A DNA stretch of 64,000 nt from Saccoglossus kowalevskii (lineage: Eukaryota > Hemichordata > Enteropneusta > Harrimaniidae): positions 41,024-105,023 of the forward strand of contig NW_003134343.1 of NCBI RefSeq assembly GCF_000003605.2. The letters run 5' to 3'. Of this stretch, positions 25,801 through 36,956 are shown piece after piece. A model generated the notes under the pieces. It was given only the letters and a program-made list of their open reading frames with translations. It searched no databases and was not told where the DNA came from. Position 1 is the stretch's first letter; each line of letters starts with the position of its first letter. Position numbers and translations under genes: made by a program.

Positions 25801-28800
25801 TTGTGTTTGTCCTCTGTTACGTTGCTGTTCGTCTTCATCTATGACTTTCAAAATCAGCTGCAAGAGGGAATAGACCATATATTACGATTATTATACTATT
25901 ATTATACTTAGTCACTTATAGTTTTATAAAACAAGGGTTACAGGAAATAAACATTCCTATTGAATTGCCATCATGTTTAACATTTTCACAGTTCAAAGAA
26001 TATATTTATATTGTTTATATAAACCATAGTTTGTGATCAATGACTCGGGACTTCAGTTTATAAAAAAAACAGATTGTTATGGGCCATGTTTGTATTTTTG
26101 GACACAGCTGGATTGTATATACATATTTTTACTTTGTACCAAGGACATTTTAAATTAAACATTTCCAAGTTTAAATGCCATAAGCGTGTCCGCATCTGTC
26201 ACAACGTTGGTTTGTTCACCATAATTTATCATTTCTAAACAATTTTTGTTTTCGAAATATGAAGGGCTGAAACACGATGTGTCATCGCCCAATTTATGCG
26301 CGGGTATTCATCAAGATTGGGTTATTTGAGATGTTAAGATTTCACGAAACGTGTACGCGTACGTTCACATATATGCGCTGCAAATTCCAAATACGCACTT
26401 AAGATTCGTCAAAGTTTTCAACAGATATGTCTATTGTGAACAAATCGGTAGAATGGAGAGGGGACAAATACGTATTACCTCAACAACCAAGTAGATTATG
26501 AAGGGCTGTAAGTTCAGCTTGTTTGTATCATCAATAAATTACTCAGTTTGTATGAGTGCCCGCATACCAGGAATGGACATTAGACGTAAATTGACGCCGA
26601 AAGCAAGATCATGACAGCATGTGAGATTCATTTTATTTCATTAATAATTTTAACACAAATACTATATTATTCAACTTTTTACTATAAACCAGCTACCAAA
26701 TACATGTATCACTTTGACTCCACAGAGTGTTGTTTGGGTCACCAATAATTCACGACTGTTTGTGATGAAAGAAATACTGTAGAACACTTTATTTTCGCTG
26801 GAATTAATTTTTGCTGAAATTACTTTTTAAGTGTGTTGTATGGAATTTATTTTCACTGATTTTTGGCGAGTTGAATGTAAAAGATAGATAAAAAGGTATA
26901 TTCGTTGAGTTTTATTTTCACTGAATCATTCCTTCAGCGAAAATAGCGAAGATTAATTCAAAGCGAAAAATAGAATATTCGACAGTAGTTAAAATGATGT
27001 AGTCTTCAAAATTCGTTGTAATATCTTGTATAGAGATATAAATATAAAACATACATCACATTATGGTGAAACTCAACATTTTTTCAATTAAAATCATTTC
27101 ATCTTTGATTTTTCATATAAAGTAGGATTTTGTTATCTACTGCCAAAAGTATTTTTTTCCTAAATTTCAAACTTGTTTCTTGGTTGGATCGATTAAAAAA
27201 ATAAAGTTTTGTTTGTTTGATCTAAACATCAATAAACAACATTAATAAACACAAATAAAATAACTTATAATCTGAGGCTGGTTTATACAGTGTATTCCCT
27301 CATACTACCCGACTATACTATCTGATTTGCCATGGCAATAAGTATCTAGAACATTATCTAAACAAGAACAACAACTTTTTTTATAACTTCAAATGAGTTT
27401 AGGGTCTTCAAGCGAACAACAACAATACTAGTACGTTTGTCAAGAACACTAACCGACATATACAGCATTATAGTTTTTTGTGTGTGTCCGCCTCGTACGC
27501 TGGTCGTTGTTTGCGCGGCTAACCCCATATAAACTAACTGTGACAATATAGCGATAAGTTCAATTAAACAGTATTCTTTCATTGAGTTATTATACTTGTT
27601 TTTATGAATGCTACACTATTTATTTTTTGCATGGTAGTACACGACCACGAGGGCGCTAAACTTCCGAGGTCCACAGATCCAAAAGGACGTTTTCTAGGAC
27701 CAAAAGTACTTTCCTATTCAATTCTGAACAAAAATCGTCCGCTATCGAAGGTTAAAATGTAAGAAAAATAGGGACGAGCTATAAAGTATGATTACTGCAT
27801 TATCCACACTTCATCCACTGAGGTATTGTTCGAATTGTTTTACCGTTGGTGGCGTTAGCATTCCGAGTCTAGGAGTACTAGTATGTTTTTGTCATCGATC
27901 TTTACTCATTCATATTCATTTATGCTGGGAACTATTGTTCACATTGTGATCGGTGGTACATTCCCGCGACTTCCTACAAATAAATGATTTTATGCTTCAT
28001 GGAAAATTTTCACGAGTTTAATCACAAATAATTTGGACACATCAAGATTCAAAAAAAAATATACCCGGGGGATTTTGCTCCCTATATTCCGACTCCGATC
28101 ACGACAAACTATTGGAAACTATGGGCAGTAATTGTTTCGCTTCGCTAGTGCTCGTGGTACTGTGGAAAATTACGTAAAAGTGCAGTATCATTAAATCATC
28201 GGAATTACAAACATGTCACGTGATTCGTTGTTATTTACGGCGTTCAGAAATGGAGACTAGTGAGTTGTTTATAGAACGTAACCGTGTTTATAGTGTATAG
28301 CTGGTTATTCAACTATCGGCAGTTACGTGGTAGCCGTTTATACTAGTAATTTGTTTCAATGTTCTTGTTTAAGGATCTGTATTTGAGCGATCGAAGTAGG
28401 CTATTTAGGACTGTTTGCTGGACTTGTTTACAATTCGTCTTACTTGTTTATTTTTTTGTTTAAATACCAAAAAAACTATAAAGTATTAAGTGCACAGTAA
28501 AAAGGCAGTGAATGGTGTTATACCCACCAATCTTTGTGACGGGGGCTGTCCTGCGCTTTCTAAATATAATATTATAGTGGGCGATGGAGATACACATTCA
28601 ATGATTCATGAATGTAAGTGCGTGTATATCAAGATGCTGACTAACGTGGGGATACCATGAATAACCAGCCGACCCGAAAAAAGATGCTATACCTGTTTTT
28701 TTTTAAAATACGTATTTAAAAAGAAAATCTAATTTGTGTATTCGTCTCCCGTTGATTCCGTAACAGTAAGGATTCATGTGACCATGATGTGACCATGATG

Positions 28801-29837
28801 TGACCATGATGTGACCATGGAACTATAAACCCCTTATAGTTCCATGATGTGAGTGAGCTGACTGACAATCGAATCGAAAGGAAAGGAAAGAAAAAGACAG
28901 ATTTAAATTATTTACGCGCCTAAGTATAAACATGGAGGTAGAAAGTAGAAAGTACCCGGAACTAGATCATATCGACATCCTGGTAATAATGTTGAAGGGG
29001 GGATATTCACTGGGTTAAATTTTGGCGCATTTGTAATTGCATAGATATTCACAGGGTTTTTAGTAATTGGTTCGTGAAAGACGACATTTATTCTATGGCT
29101 AACTCGCATTAACACTGTGCCTGACACTGCGTTTGAATTTAGTGTGTTTAGCTATCAGTGAAATAAGTGAAAATAAGACCCAGTTAATAAGTAGGCCCTA
29201 TACAGTACAGATTTGTAAACGCTTCTTTCTTTGTTCACCTTTTTAGACTGGTATTTCCGCGTATGCTTTCTAAAAATAGCACACTAAAGCTTTGTCCTTC
29301 GACACGAGTAGGTGAACCCTTACAATCCGGGTCAACCGGACACGGTTCAGTGGTGGAGAATCAGGCCCGGGTTCAACTATAATAACCCGGACTTCGATAT
29401 CAAAGGTGATTTACTACATGTATGTTGATAATAACACCGGCTGCACTTGAATTATTTTGAAACATGTATGGAGAAAGACGTATATCTAACAAATTTAGCA
29501 GTATTACCTTTCTCATGTCGTCTTCATCTGCTGTACAGCAAAGTGGTAAATGTTCGTCTGTGACCGAAGTACTCACGCCTCGTGTTTCAGACATTTTTGT
29601 GCAAGTACATCGATTATCTGTTTCCAAGTTTGTCTCCGCATCCGGCGTACGTTGCAACATGCCTTGGGTTTTCATACTTAGGCTACCTATAGACGTTTCC
29701 AAGTTCCCGATTTCGCTTTCAAACTTCGCCACCACAATAGCTATAGCCGCTGGATATATTAGTAAAATTATCACCGTTTGGATAACTAAAAGCACAATAA
29801 CGATTGTGGAAAAATTGCAGCTAGTTTTGCTTTCCAT
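22824..29837 (-). CDS. TNF superfamily ligand, type II membrane protein
   Basis: Six coding exons on the minus strand: 29837-29508, 25857-25800, 25706-25557, 23993-23851, 23341-23263 and 23044-22824. All junctions agree in phase and give 326 residues. Residues 1-10 are cytoplasmic, about 11-38 form one membrane anchor, and a stalk follows with cysteines in RCTCTK and LPLCCT. The TNF homology domain starts near residue 162 (FPFAVHVTG), has the hallmark GIYYVYSQVYF at 220-230, and ends with NDKIYMKVYLPD and STFMGMYFL. Such ligands form trimers on the cell surface, or shed ones, that bind TNF receptors in immune, death or developmental signalling. No clear furin site is visible in the stalk. The subfamily is unresolved. 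The 3.6-kb first intron carries a MITE and a small repeat-hairpin, and intron 3 holds a helicase fragment on the other strand. Confidence 0.9.
24264..24692 (+). pseudogene. RecQ-like helicase N-terminal fragment
   Basis: The frame from the ATG at 24264 begins MAAPINRDICDDKI and continues KVFGVCALKPHQVQAIDAV, resembling the start of RecQ-type helicases, where a phenylalanine-glycine and a LKPHQ-AI motif precede the ATPase core. No Walker A follows. The next stretch contains a short inverted repeat (CTGATTGGGCG at 24398 and CGCCCAATCAG at 24422), and the similarity is lost. It sits inside TNF intron 3 on the opposite strand. It is probably a fragment carried by a repeat. Recognition rests on a short stretch only. 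Confidence 0.35.
26775..26987. mobile_element. TA-flanked MITE (mariner-like), complete copy
   Basis: Both ends read TACTGT then GAA and, a little further in, TTTCGCT and GAATTAAT, in opposite orientation, with internal TTTTCACTGAATC and GATTTTTGGCG segments. The element is about 210 bp and is bounded by TA on each side, as expected for Tc1/mariner-type target sites. A second copy lies at 32613-32807. It resides in TNF intron 1. Confidence 0.75.
28778..28846. repeat. 11-bp tandem repeat abutting a perfect hairpin
   Basis: GTGACCATGAT is repeated 3.8 times (28778-28819). It overlaps a 13-bp perfect stem, CATGGAACTATAA at 28816-28828 and TTATAGTTCCATG at 28834-28846, with a five-base loop. It is in TNF intron 1. 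Confidence 0.85.
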
Positions 29838-30076
29838 CGATAGTGTTCCGATAATTCACGTTGTAAATTCAACATTAATATGTTTTACGATACGTTGCCA
29901 CGTACGCCAGGTGGAGAATGGTGGACTCATGCAGTGTGCACAAGATGATGGCTGTTGTGATTTGGAAAATTGGAGAGATTCATCAACCGGACACGAACGG
30001 GAAATTACCGAAAAACCGGGAAGTCGGACCGGAGGTCATAATGCTGTGTTTACCTTTCAGTTCAGTCTGTGATTGA

Positions 30077-30083
30077 TTATATA
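30077..30083 (-). promoter_or_regulatory. Possible TATA box upstream of the TNF ligand
   Basis: TATATAA on the minus strand, about 240 bases before the ATG at 29837. No transcript start is known, so this is only a candidate. Confidence 0.2.
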
Positions 30084-30285
30084 CAGGTGACATTACAGAG
30101 CATGCGCGGAATAATGTCTTAACAATTTGATTTAATCGGTACTAGGAAATACACTCAAATAAATAGTAAATTATTGAGTGACCAAAATTGGTTGATGCAC
30201 ATTTCTATATGTATCAATAATCACCACAGACGGATCTGATAAATAATCTTGTTGAGTCAACTTAATTATTCCCCCGCCATTCAAG

Positions 30286-30609
30286 TTGTTACTTCAATCT
30301 CAGAGAACTAGTACATTTATTAGTTGTTTGACGAACAAACGACTGCGCCACACATTGGCTAGCTTAGTGGTTGTATTGGTTGTAAGTTTTGCGAACCAAG
30401 CATGTGAAAGGATAACCCCAGGTCCAAGTAAGCGTGTTCTGGACCCTGGATATCTTTTGAGCGAACACGGTGAAAAAATATCGCACCAAACCAAGTTGAA
30501 CTTGGGAATAGTACATTCGGATGGCTGTGTAATTCTATACAACTCCATGTCACCTCATACAGACCAGTCATGGCAAAGAACGGGATACGGCGTCTCTATA
30601 TACATGTAG
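30286..30609 (+). CDS. Bulb-type (B) lectin-like small protein
   Basis: A 107-codon frame with a hydrophobic segment near residues 24-39 (ASLVVVLVVSFANQA), possibly a signal peptide with a long leader. It is followed by one bulb-lectin-like unit: LDPGYLLSEHGEKIS, then HSDGCVILYNSM, then WQRTGYG. In this fold the sugar pocket is Q-x-D-x-N-x-V-x-Y. Here the Q and N positions read H and C, so mannose binding is doubtful. Family members normally have three such units, and only one is present, so this is either a partial gene whose other exons I cannot find or a relic. It is divergent to the TNF ligand, about 450 bases from its start codon. Confidence 0.35.
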   Translation: MLLQSQRTSTFISCLTNKRLRHTLASLVVVLVVSFANQACERITPGPSKRVLDPGYLLSEHGEKISHQTKLNLGIVHSDGCVILYNSMSPHTDQSWQRTGYGVSIYM

Positions 30610-32612
30610 TCAATAGCATTGTTTCAGATTCATAAATAACCCCGGAAATAAGTAAGGCATGAAAGTATTTATGAGGAAATATATTTAGTTTTATTTAATC
30701 CTGAATCCGGCTTCCGTATTTGCGTATTGACTACTAATCACGATGTATGTTACGAGAAACTCGATGAGGCAACCCTAAATGTCGTGTTATATATGGTTTA
30801 TAACTGCGTATGCAAAGTCACGAGGATTGACTAAGACTTTTTTATTCTGATTATATACAATACGCGAGCCTCGCCAGTGCTATGTTCCTCTCTTTATATG
30901 CGTGGTTTACCCCTTATTCTGCCAGCCCCCAATACAATGACTTTATCAGACAAGGGTTATACGGCGTCGCCTATTACGCTAAACCATTTCTATTTGTCAA
31001 TTCAGCATGTTTACATTAGTTAGTTTCATTAGGTCATTTAGTCTAAACGTATCAACTGTGGGTATTTCATCGTGATCTTAATTTGTTTCAGATTTGTCCA
31101 CGCAAAGCTGACACGACAGTCATGTAGAAGTGCGAGTTTGCTTCTTTACCTGAAATCTTGGGGTGTTGTTTCGTCACATTTGTTCGTGGCATACCGATAC
31201 GATTCATAACTGACGATGACGAAAAAACAACACGTTCATAATATAACGTACTATTCTGTCACTAGTGGAAAGATAGCAAATTCATCTAGTTGACGTAACA
31301 TTTATGCAGATATAATAATTAACAAATCACTAAACTATAAGTTTTCTGTGAATTGATTAGTGATTGTTGTCACTGTGGAAGCAAAGCAGTCTGACAACAG
31401 TAGCTTGTAACAGCCTCCAATATCCTAGTTATCCGTATTCAGATTTTCACGTGCAGCATTTTTACGGCGTAAATATTAAGGTCAACAAGTCTGCAACTGA
31501 ATTAAATTACAATCTTAGGGCAAAGATAAGAACAAAGTTCAATCAATAAAAAACAAATAACCAAGTACTCGAAACTTAACCAATATAAGACTTAAAGGGA
31601 CATGTGACTGATGCATATGTTTACCACTGTGTAATACTGAGTCAAATACGAATGAATAACCATGACATCGCATGATGAGGTCGAGTGTCTTAAATAAATA
31701 TTCATCGTTAAATTATGTAAATCTACCGTGTATTGTAGTATATAATTCACGTAACTCATACTCTTAGTATCGACATATTAGTGGTACACATCCACAAAAA
31801 CGGGTGTTGACGGGTGTGCGATGTATGGGTAAAAAATGTATTAATAACCGTCGCTGAGGGCGCAGCACAAGCTAATCACACTATGAAGAATCATTCCGAC
31901 ACCTGTTGCGCTGTCTGTCGGCTGATACACAATAAAGGTGAACCAGAACAAGATTTCGTGTAAAGAAGCAAACTCGAACTTCTACATGACTGTCGTGTCA
32001 TTAATCTATTTTTTGATTATAATACATTTCACAACACATGTACTACTACTATTCAAAATAATAGAGTTCGTTATGATTTGTATCGGCTACAGGAAATCGT
32101 ACAGTGACTCTTTTGTTAGCGGTTTGCTATTGTTTAACATTTAGTCACGTGACATCATAGCATGAATCTTATTGGATAATCTCTGACCAATGGTGGCAAC
32201 TCTATCAGTGATCAGTAATAAGCTGTCACATCCACGAACGATATCACTTTATATGAACAATCGCGATATGTTTACTTCAAATGTTATTGACAAGGTCACT
32301 CGACGAAGGTTTAAGAAGACAAAGAAGAATGTGCGTCATATACCCCAACAGTGAAGTAAGTAGTTACATTACGTGCACGGATATGTCTACACCGTCAACA
32401 ATTCCAAGGACCAAACTCGTTTACCTTTCATCGACACTGTGTAATAATCAAACAGAATAAGAAATATTCTTATACATTTCAGTTTTTGACTAATTTCCCA
32501 CTTAAATGTCATATAACATATATAATATTATCAGTTATGTAAGAATGTGTCGATACAATGCATAAGCATAGTATATCAAAAGTAAATACATAATTATATA
32601 TATATACGTATA
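30610..32612. other. Gene-poor stretch
   Basis: No supported gene or clear repeat; short AT-rich frames only. Confidence 0.35.
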
Positions 32613-32807
32613 TACTGTGGAATATTTTATTTTCGCTTGGAACTAATTTTCGTTACGAGTATTTTCGCTGGAGGAATGATTTAGTGAAAATAAAATCAAT
32701 ATACATTTTTCCCAAATTTTACTTTCAACTTGTCAAAAATCAGTGAAAATAAATTCCATACAAAACACCAAAAAAGTCTATTCTGTGAAAATTAATTCTA
32801 GCTAAAA
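32613..32807. mobile_element. TA-flanked MITE, second copy, cut by assembly gap
   Basis: It starts TACTGTGGAATATTTTATT followed by TTCGCT and contains CAGTGAAAATAAATTCC and ATTAATTCTAGCTAAAA, the same family as 26775-26987. The right end is lost in the run of Ns. Confidence 0.7.
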
Positions 32808-33102
32808 NNNNNNNNNNNNNNNNNNNNNNNNNNNNNNNNNNNNNNNNNNNNNNNNNNNNNNNNNNNNNNNNNNNNNNNNNNNNNNNNNNNNNNNNNNNNN
32901 NNNNNNNNNNNNNNNNNNNNNNNNNNNNNNNNNNNNNNNNNNNNNNNNNNNNNNNNNNNNNNNNNNNNNNNNNNNNNNNNNNNNNNNNNNNNNNNNNNNN
33001 NNNNNNNNNNNNNNNNNNNNNNNNNNNNNNNNNNNNNNNNNNNNNNNNNNNNNNNNNNNNNNNNNNNNNNNNNNNNNNNNNNNNNNNNNNNNNNNNNNNN
33101 NN
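32808..33102. other. Assembly gap (295 N)
   Basis: Unknown bases. The left edge is inside a palindromic MITE, a common cause of assembly failure. Confidence 0.99.
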
Positions 33103-35589
33103 TGAAGTATTTTACAATATGTAACTTACTAGTATTGACGTTACTGCGTTCTGGATACATATACTGTGCTATCATTAGTCCGTTCACAATACAACTGGTA
33201 ATATACTAATCCAGTCAAACATATATGTACTATTCCAGCCTTGCCATGGAAACCGAGATGCAGAGATACGAACCATTGATTGCCACTTAGAAACCTCTTT
33301 ATTGGACTCGTTGATTATCATTCCCTGGGGAGATTATTTCTTTTTCCAAAGATGGTTTTGGTGAGTTCATAAATGTTACCGCTTAATGTAACAGTATTCA
33401 ATATCACAACAAAATATATATTCAATAATAAAAAAAATGATTAAGGTTAATTTGGATCGGCAAGACGATTGGAAACAGAAAACTCACGTTTGCAATCTAG
33501 GTTTCAAACTAACGCACGCGATGACGAAAGTATTTTTTTTACATCAGAACATGTTTTTTATCTCATAATAAGATATATGTGAACATCAGCATGAATCTAA
33601 AGCTGAGATATGATGATTTTTCGTTTTATTACACAAGTTTATTCTTTCACATGTTATTGTACATGCAGCACAGTAAATTATTTCTCCGCATATTCTTCAC
33701 TTCCAGGATCTTTTGCAAAACTTCCTTACTGGCAATACAGGTACAACGTGCATATTATCGAAGAACAACATGGATGATGTGTTCAATTCATTAACTGGGT
33801 TGTTTTCTACGGACTATGTATTCACTAACTCTTATATATACTAGTAATAGTTAAAATAAAGTACACTGTAAACGGCGTGGTTTCCGATAGTTCGAGCCGA
33901 TTTAAAATTCAAAGAATTAAGGCAGAACAATTCACTTTAAATAACGAAGAAAATCACTGGAATTTCGCTAAATTAAATGTAAATTTTTTAGATACTAGTA
34001 TCTTAACAATATCAAGATTTATATCAATAATAATATATGATTGTTTTCATCCCTTTCACCATAGAAAGTAAAGCATACATGTATATTTCCGCCATTGTAA
34101 TTCGGAATCTTGTTTTCATCATCTGATTCGCTTTCAATTTGCGTACTAGTATTCAAGGAATTTCATGCGCGGCCATAACCCCACGTGACCCAACACTGGC
34201 CAATCATTACACAGTCAACATTTATCTACATTTCGTCTGTATTAACTAGTGGAAATGAATGTACTGTTTATGTTTATTTTTAGGCAGGTCTTATTTGTTG
34301 CACCCAGCATCAAAGTGAAATTGGTTCTCGCTTCTTGATTTTAACATCCAGTAGAGTTACCGGGAGCCTGACTGGCCTCATGCCACTCAACACGAAACAG
34401 TTTTTACGTCGTTTTCAACAGATTGTCGGATGTTATCTGTGGGTATATGACCAGTGACACGTTAAAGAAGTCTAATGGTGTCTGTAATGAAGAGTGTCCG
34501 CATTAGCGTGTAGAAATTATACAACAATCTGATCCAAGATTAGCCATGTCCATTTATATATCGGTTTATTTTCATTCAACTTTCAGACCCTTGATATATT
34601 TATTTATTATTTACTACATTGTTCTGCATCACTGACATGTAATATGAAATGTATATAAATGAGTTGTTTATTAACAATATTTAACATATTATGTGAATTG
34701 TTCAATAAAATTACATCCAAGATGACAACAGATTGTAATACACAACAAGAATTTCCATTATTTGGCACTGGATTCCATAGTTGATTTTTTTTTTAATTTG
34801 GTCAATAATTAGACAGTTTGCCAGTTCGTCACCCACGTGTAAATTCCTATCATAGGACAGTCACGTACATGTAATATAACCTTTCAATGTAGTAGACTGT
34901 GTAGGGTGCATGACTTGTTTGTATCACTTCTATTTCAGGCCCCTCTCTGAGGTCTATACTTACATGCAAATTATCAGAACACAGGTACAAATTATTAGCC
35001 CACCAGAAAATTACACGTGAATCTACAATTAAATTTACCGAGAGTCTATTTCTTTTGATTCAACATTTTATTTCAATTGCTGCACCACCACTGCATCTAA
35101 CATACCCATGGTCCAATATTAAAATTGCCCGTGTTTTTCCCGATTCGTGGACAGTTGCTTTTGTTGCATCCATAACATCTTTTCTAGAAAAGTAGATCTA
35201 CACAAAAAATAACCAATTAGACTAAAATTAGACTATCGGTAATTATTTCTAATCGGTTGTTATAAATATACTTTGACGTAGAAAAAGATAATGCAAGGAC
35301 TTCCCTGCCAAAAATGTAGCTTCCTTTTCATAAACCGTTACAAACGCCCGGCCAGTTGTGTTACTTATTACAGACCTAAAGCCAGTGGTGTTATTATACT
35401 GTTTACCTGGACCCCATTGGCGCATCATATCATAAGACAAGATGATTGTTGCCATCACTTCAGTGCAATGGCACTGTTACATGATCTCTTAGCAATCGAC
35501 CCAATTGCAAGACCCACTCCTCTTTCCCTTTACCTCGCATTGGTAGCTGTCTCAATTTTATAATTCTTTCTTAAATCTAGGCCCTATGC
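33103..35589. other. Gene-poor stretch
   Basis: No convincing gene. A 45-nt candidate exon at 34939-34983 has acceptor TTCTATTTCAG and donor CAG|GTACAA and is open in one frame (PLSEVYTYMQIIRTQ), but no partner exon was found. Confidence 0.35.
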
Positions 35590-35836
35590 GAAATTACCAC
35601 GACTGGTCTATTCCGAGGCGCATTTGCTATTAATTATTCATGCTACAGTGACGTTTTCGAACCCGGGAGTTGAACACTTCCAAACGAGGAAAGTATGCGT
35701 GAGTACAATTTTACGCGTCTGGCCACGCGTGTGTCACTGTTATAGTTGCAAAGAAGAGATCAGACCAAAATATCACCCCCAAAAAACGAAACGCGATGAC
35801 AACTATAGAGGGCGCAGTGGAAATTTCGCGTCAACG
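35590..35836. repeat. Interspersed repeat with CGAAATT-CCA inverted ends
   Basis: The left end reads CGAAATTACCACGACTGGT. The right end reads ACAACTATAGAGGGCGCAGT then GGAAATTTCG, so both ends share CGAAATT(A/T)CCA in inverted orientation. Both end segments recur fused at 58002-58048 with ACTATAGAGGGCGCAGT and CCAGTCGTGGTAATTTCG. Confidence 0.5.
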
Positions 35837-36063
35837 CGAGAGAATATACAAACTTGTTCTTTGAGAAATTATCACATAAAAGAATAAAATTGTCACGACA
35901 TGGCTAGTCTGATTGTAATCCATCACAATACCAACATGCATCATACCTGTACATACATACATATACAGGTATGTGGGTAGCGTTTTTGACAATTCTCAGC
36001 CATGGGCCAAAAGACAAAATAATATTTAGTTGTGAGACATTCTCGACGCTGAGGTCGCTGGTA
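35837..36063. other. Unannotated spacer
   Basis: Nothing recognised. Confidence 0.3.
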
Positions 36064-36956
36064 CTATTCAAGTTCGTTCAATACCACTGACTCTAAGAAA
36101 AGCAGTCTATCATAGAAACACTTTTCAACAATTGTAGCTTTTCTTAGTAAAGAAAAGTTTGAAAAGATGCCAAAATGTAAAAACTCTCTGCATTGAGTCA
36201 TACTTGATAATCCGATGAAAAAATAAATACGACTTTGTACTGTGGGCAAAACAATGCATTATTACATAGTTCAATAGATAACGATTCCACATTGCAGGTC
36301 ACGTCCTGATTGCTTGCCTTTGTACAGCTGAATGTTCTTTCTCTGCATTACATATAAGCCTAAATCAAATCGACCACACACACTGAGTTCGTGTGCAAAC
36401 CACAGGGTACTTAATTTGACAATACGAACGCTGGCGGCGCTATGTCCATTTATGACTTATTCACTTGAAACGTAAAGGGAAGTACATAAAAATATAGCCA
36501 GATTAAACGAAAGATCAAACGAAGGAAGAAATAGATGGATGGATGAATGAAAATAACCACACATTATAGACATGGTTTGAAGTTCCGAAAACACTGGGTG
36601 GTTGATTCGCGTGGTCTTAGCCTGGGCGTCGTTGCACTAAATACAGGACGTGGTTTAATGTTATGAATGTTATTAGTGTATTCGTTAATCAGGGTTTCTT
36701 CTTGTACAATGCCCTTTCTAGCAACCGTATTTGGCGAGATATTGGAGGGAACCAATGAATTGGCAATTGTAATTTAGATATGGTAGTAGTATACACTTAA
36801 CAAACTAGTGGGCAGTGGCAAAGTGACCTTCGACCCGGCCATGCGTGGATACCTACAATATTTCATTCGCTGTTAATATACCGGAATTATGGACATACCT
36901 GGCATATCGTAGTTACCGTTGACAACCCAGATGAACTCTGCACCGTTGTCGGCCAT
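36064..36956 (-). CDS. Possible two-exon gene, unknown family
   Basis: A start in good context (AAAATGGCC, 36956) opens a 58-nt exon, 36956-36899, beginning MADNGAEFIWVVNGNYDMP and ending at a good donor (CCAG|GTATGT). The first downstream acceptor that keeps the frame open is TTTTGCCCACAG. It gives a second exon, about 36246-36064, with QSRIYFFIGL through to a stop after LNELE. The joined product would be about 80 residues with no domain I recognise. The first exon looks real by start context and donor; the choice of second exon is a guess, and the true partner may lie further left. A plus-strand donor (CTG|GTAAGT, 37064) just upstream hints at a shared divergent promoter. Confidence 0.25.

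Noticed and set aside
29464-30072. 202-codon plus-strand ORF
   Set aside because: It lies antisense over TNF ligand exon 1, whose membrane anchor and in-phase donor are convincing. Its leucine/isoleucine-rich middle is simply the mirror of the anchor.
35249-35458. Minus-strand exon beginning MATIILSYDMMRQW
   Set aside because: The start context and a GTAAAC donor are acceptable, but no in-phase downstream exon or family could be found.
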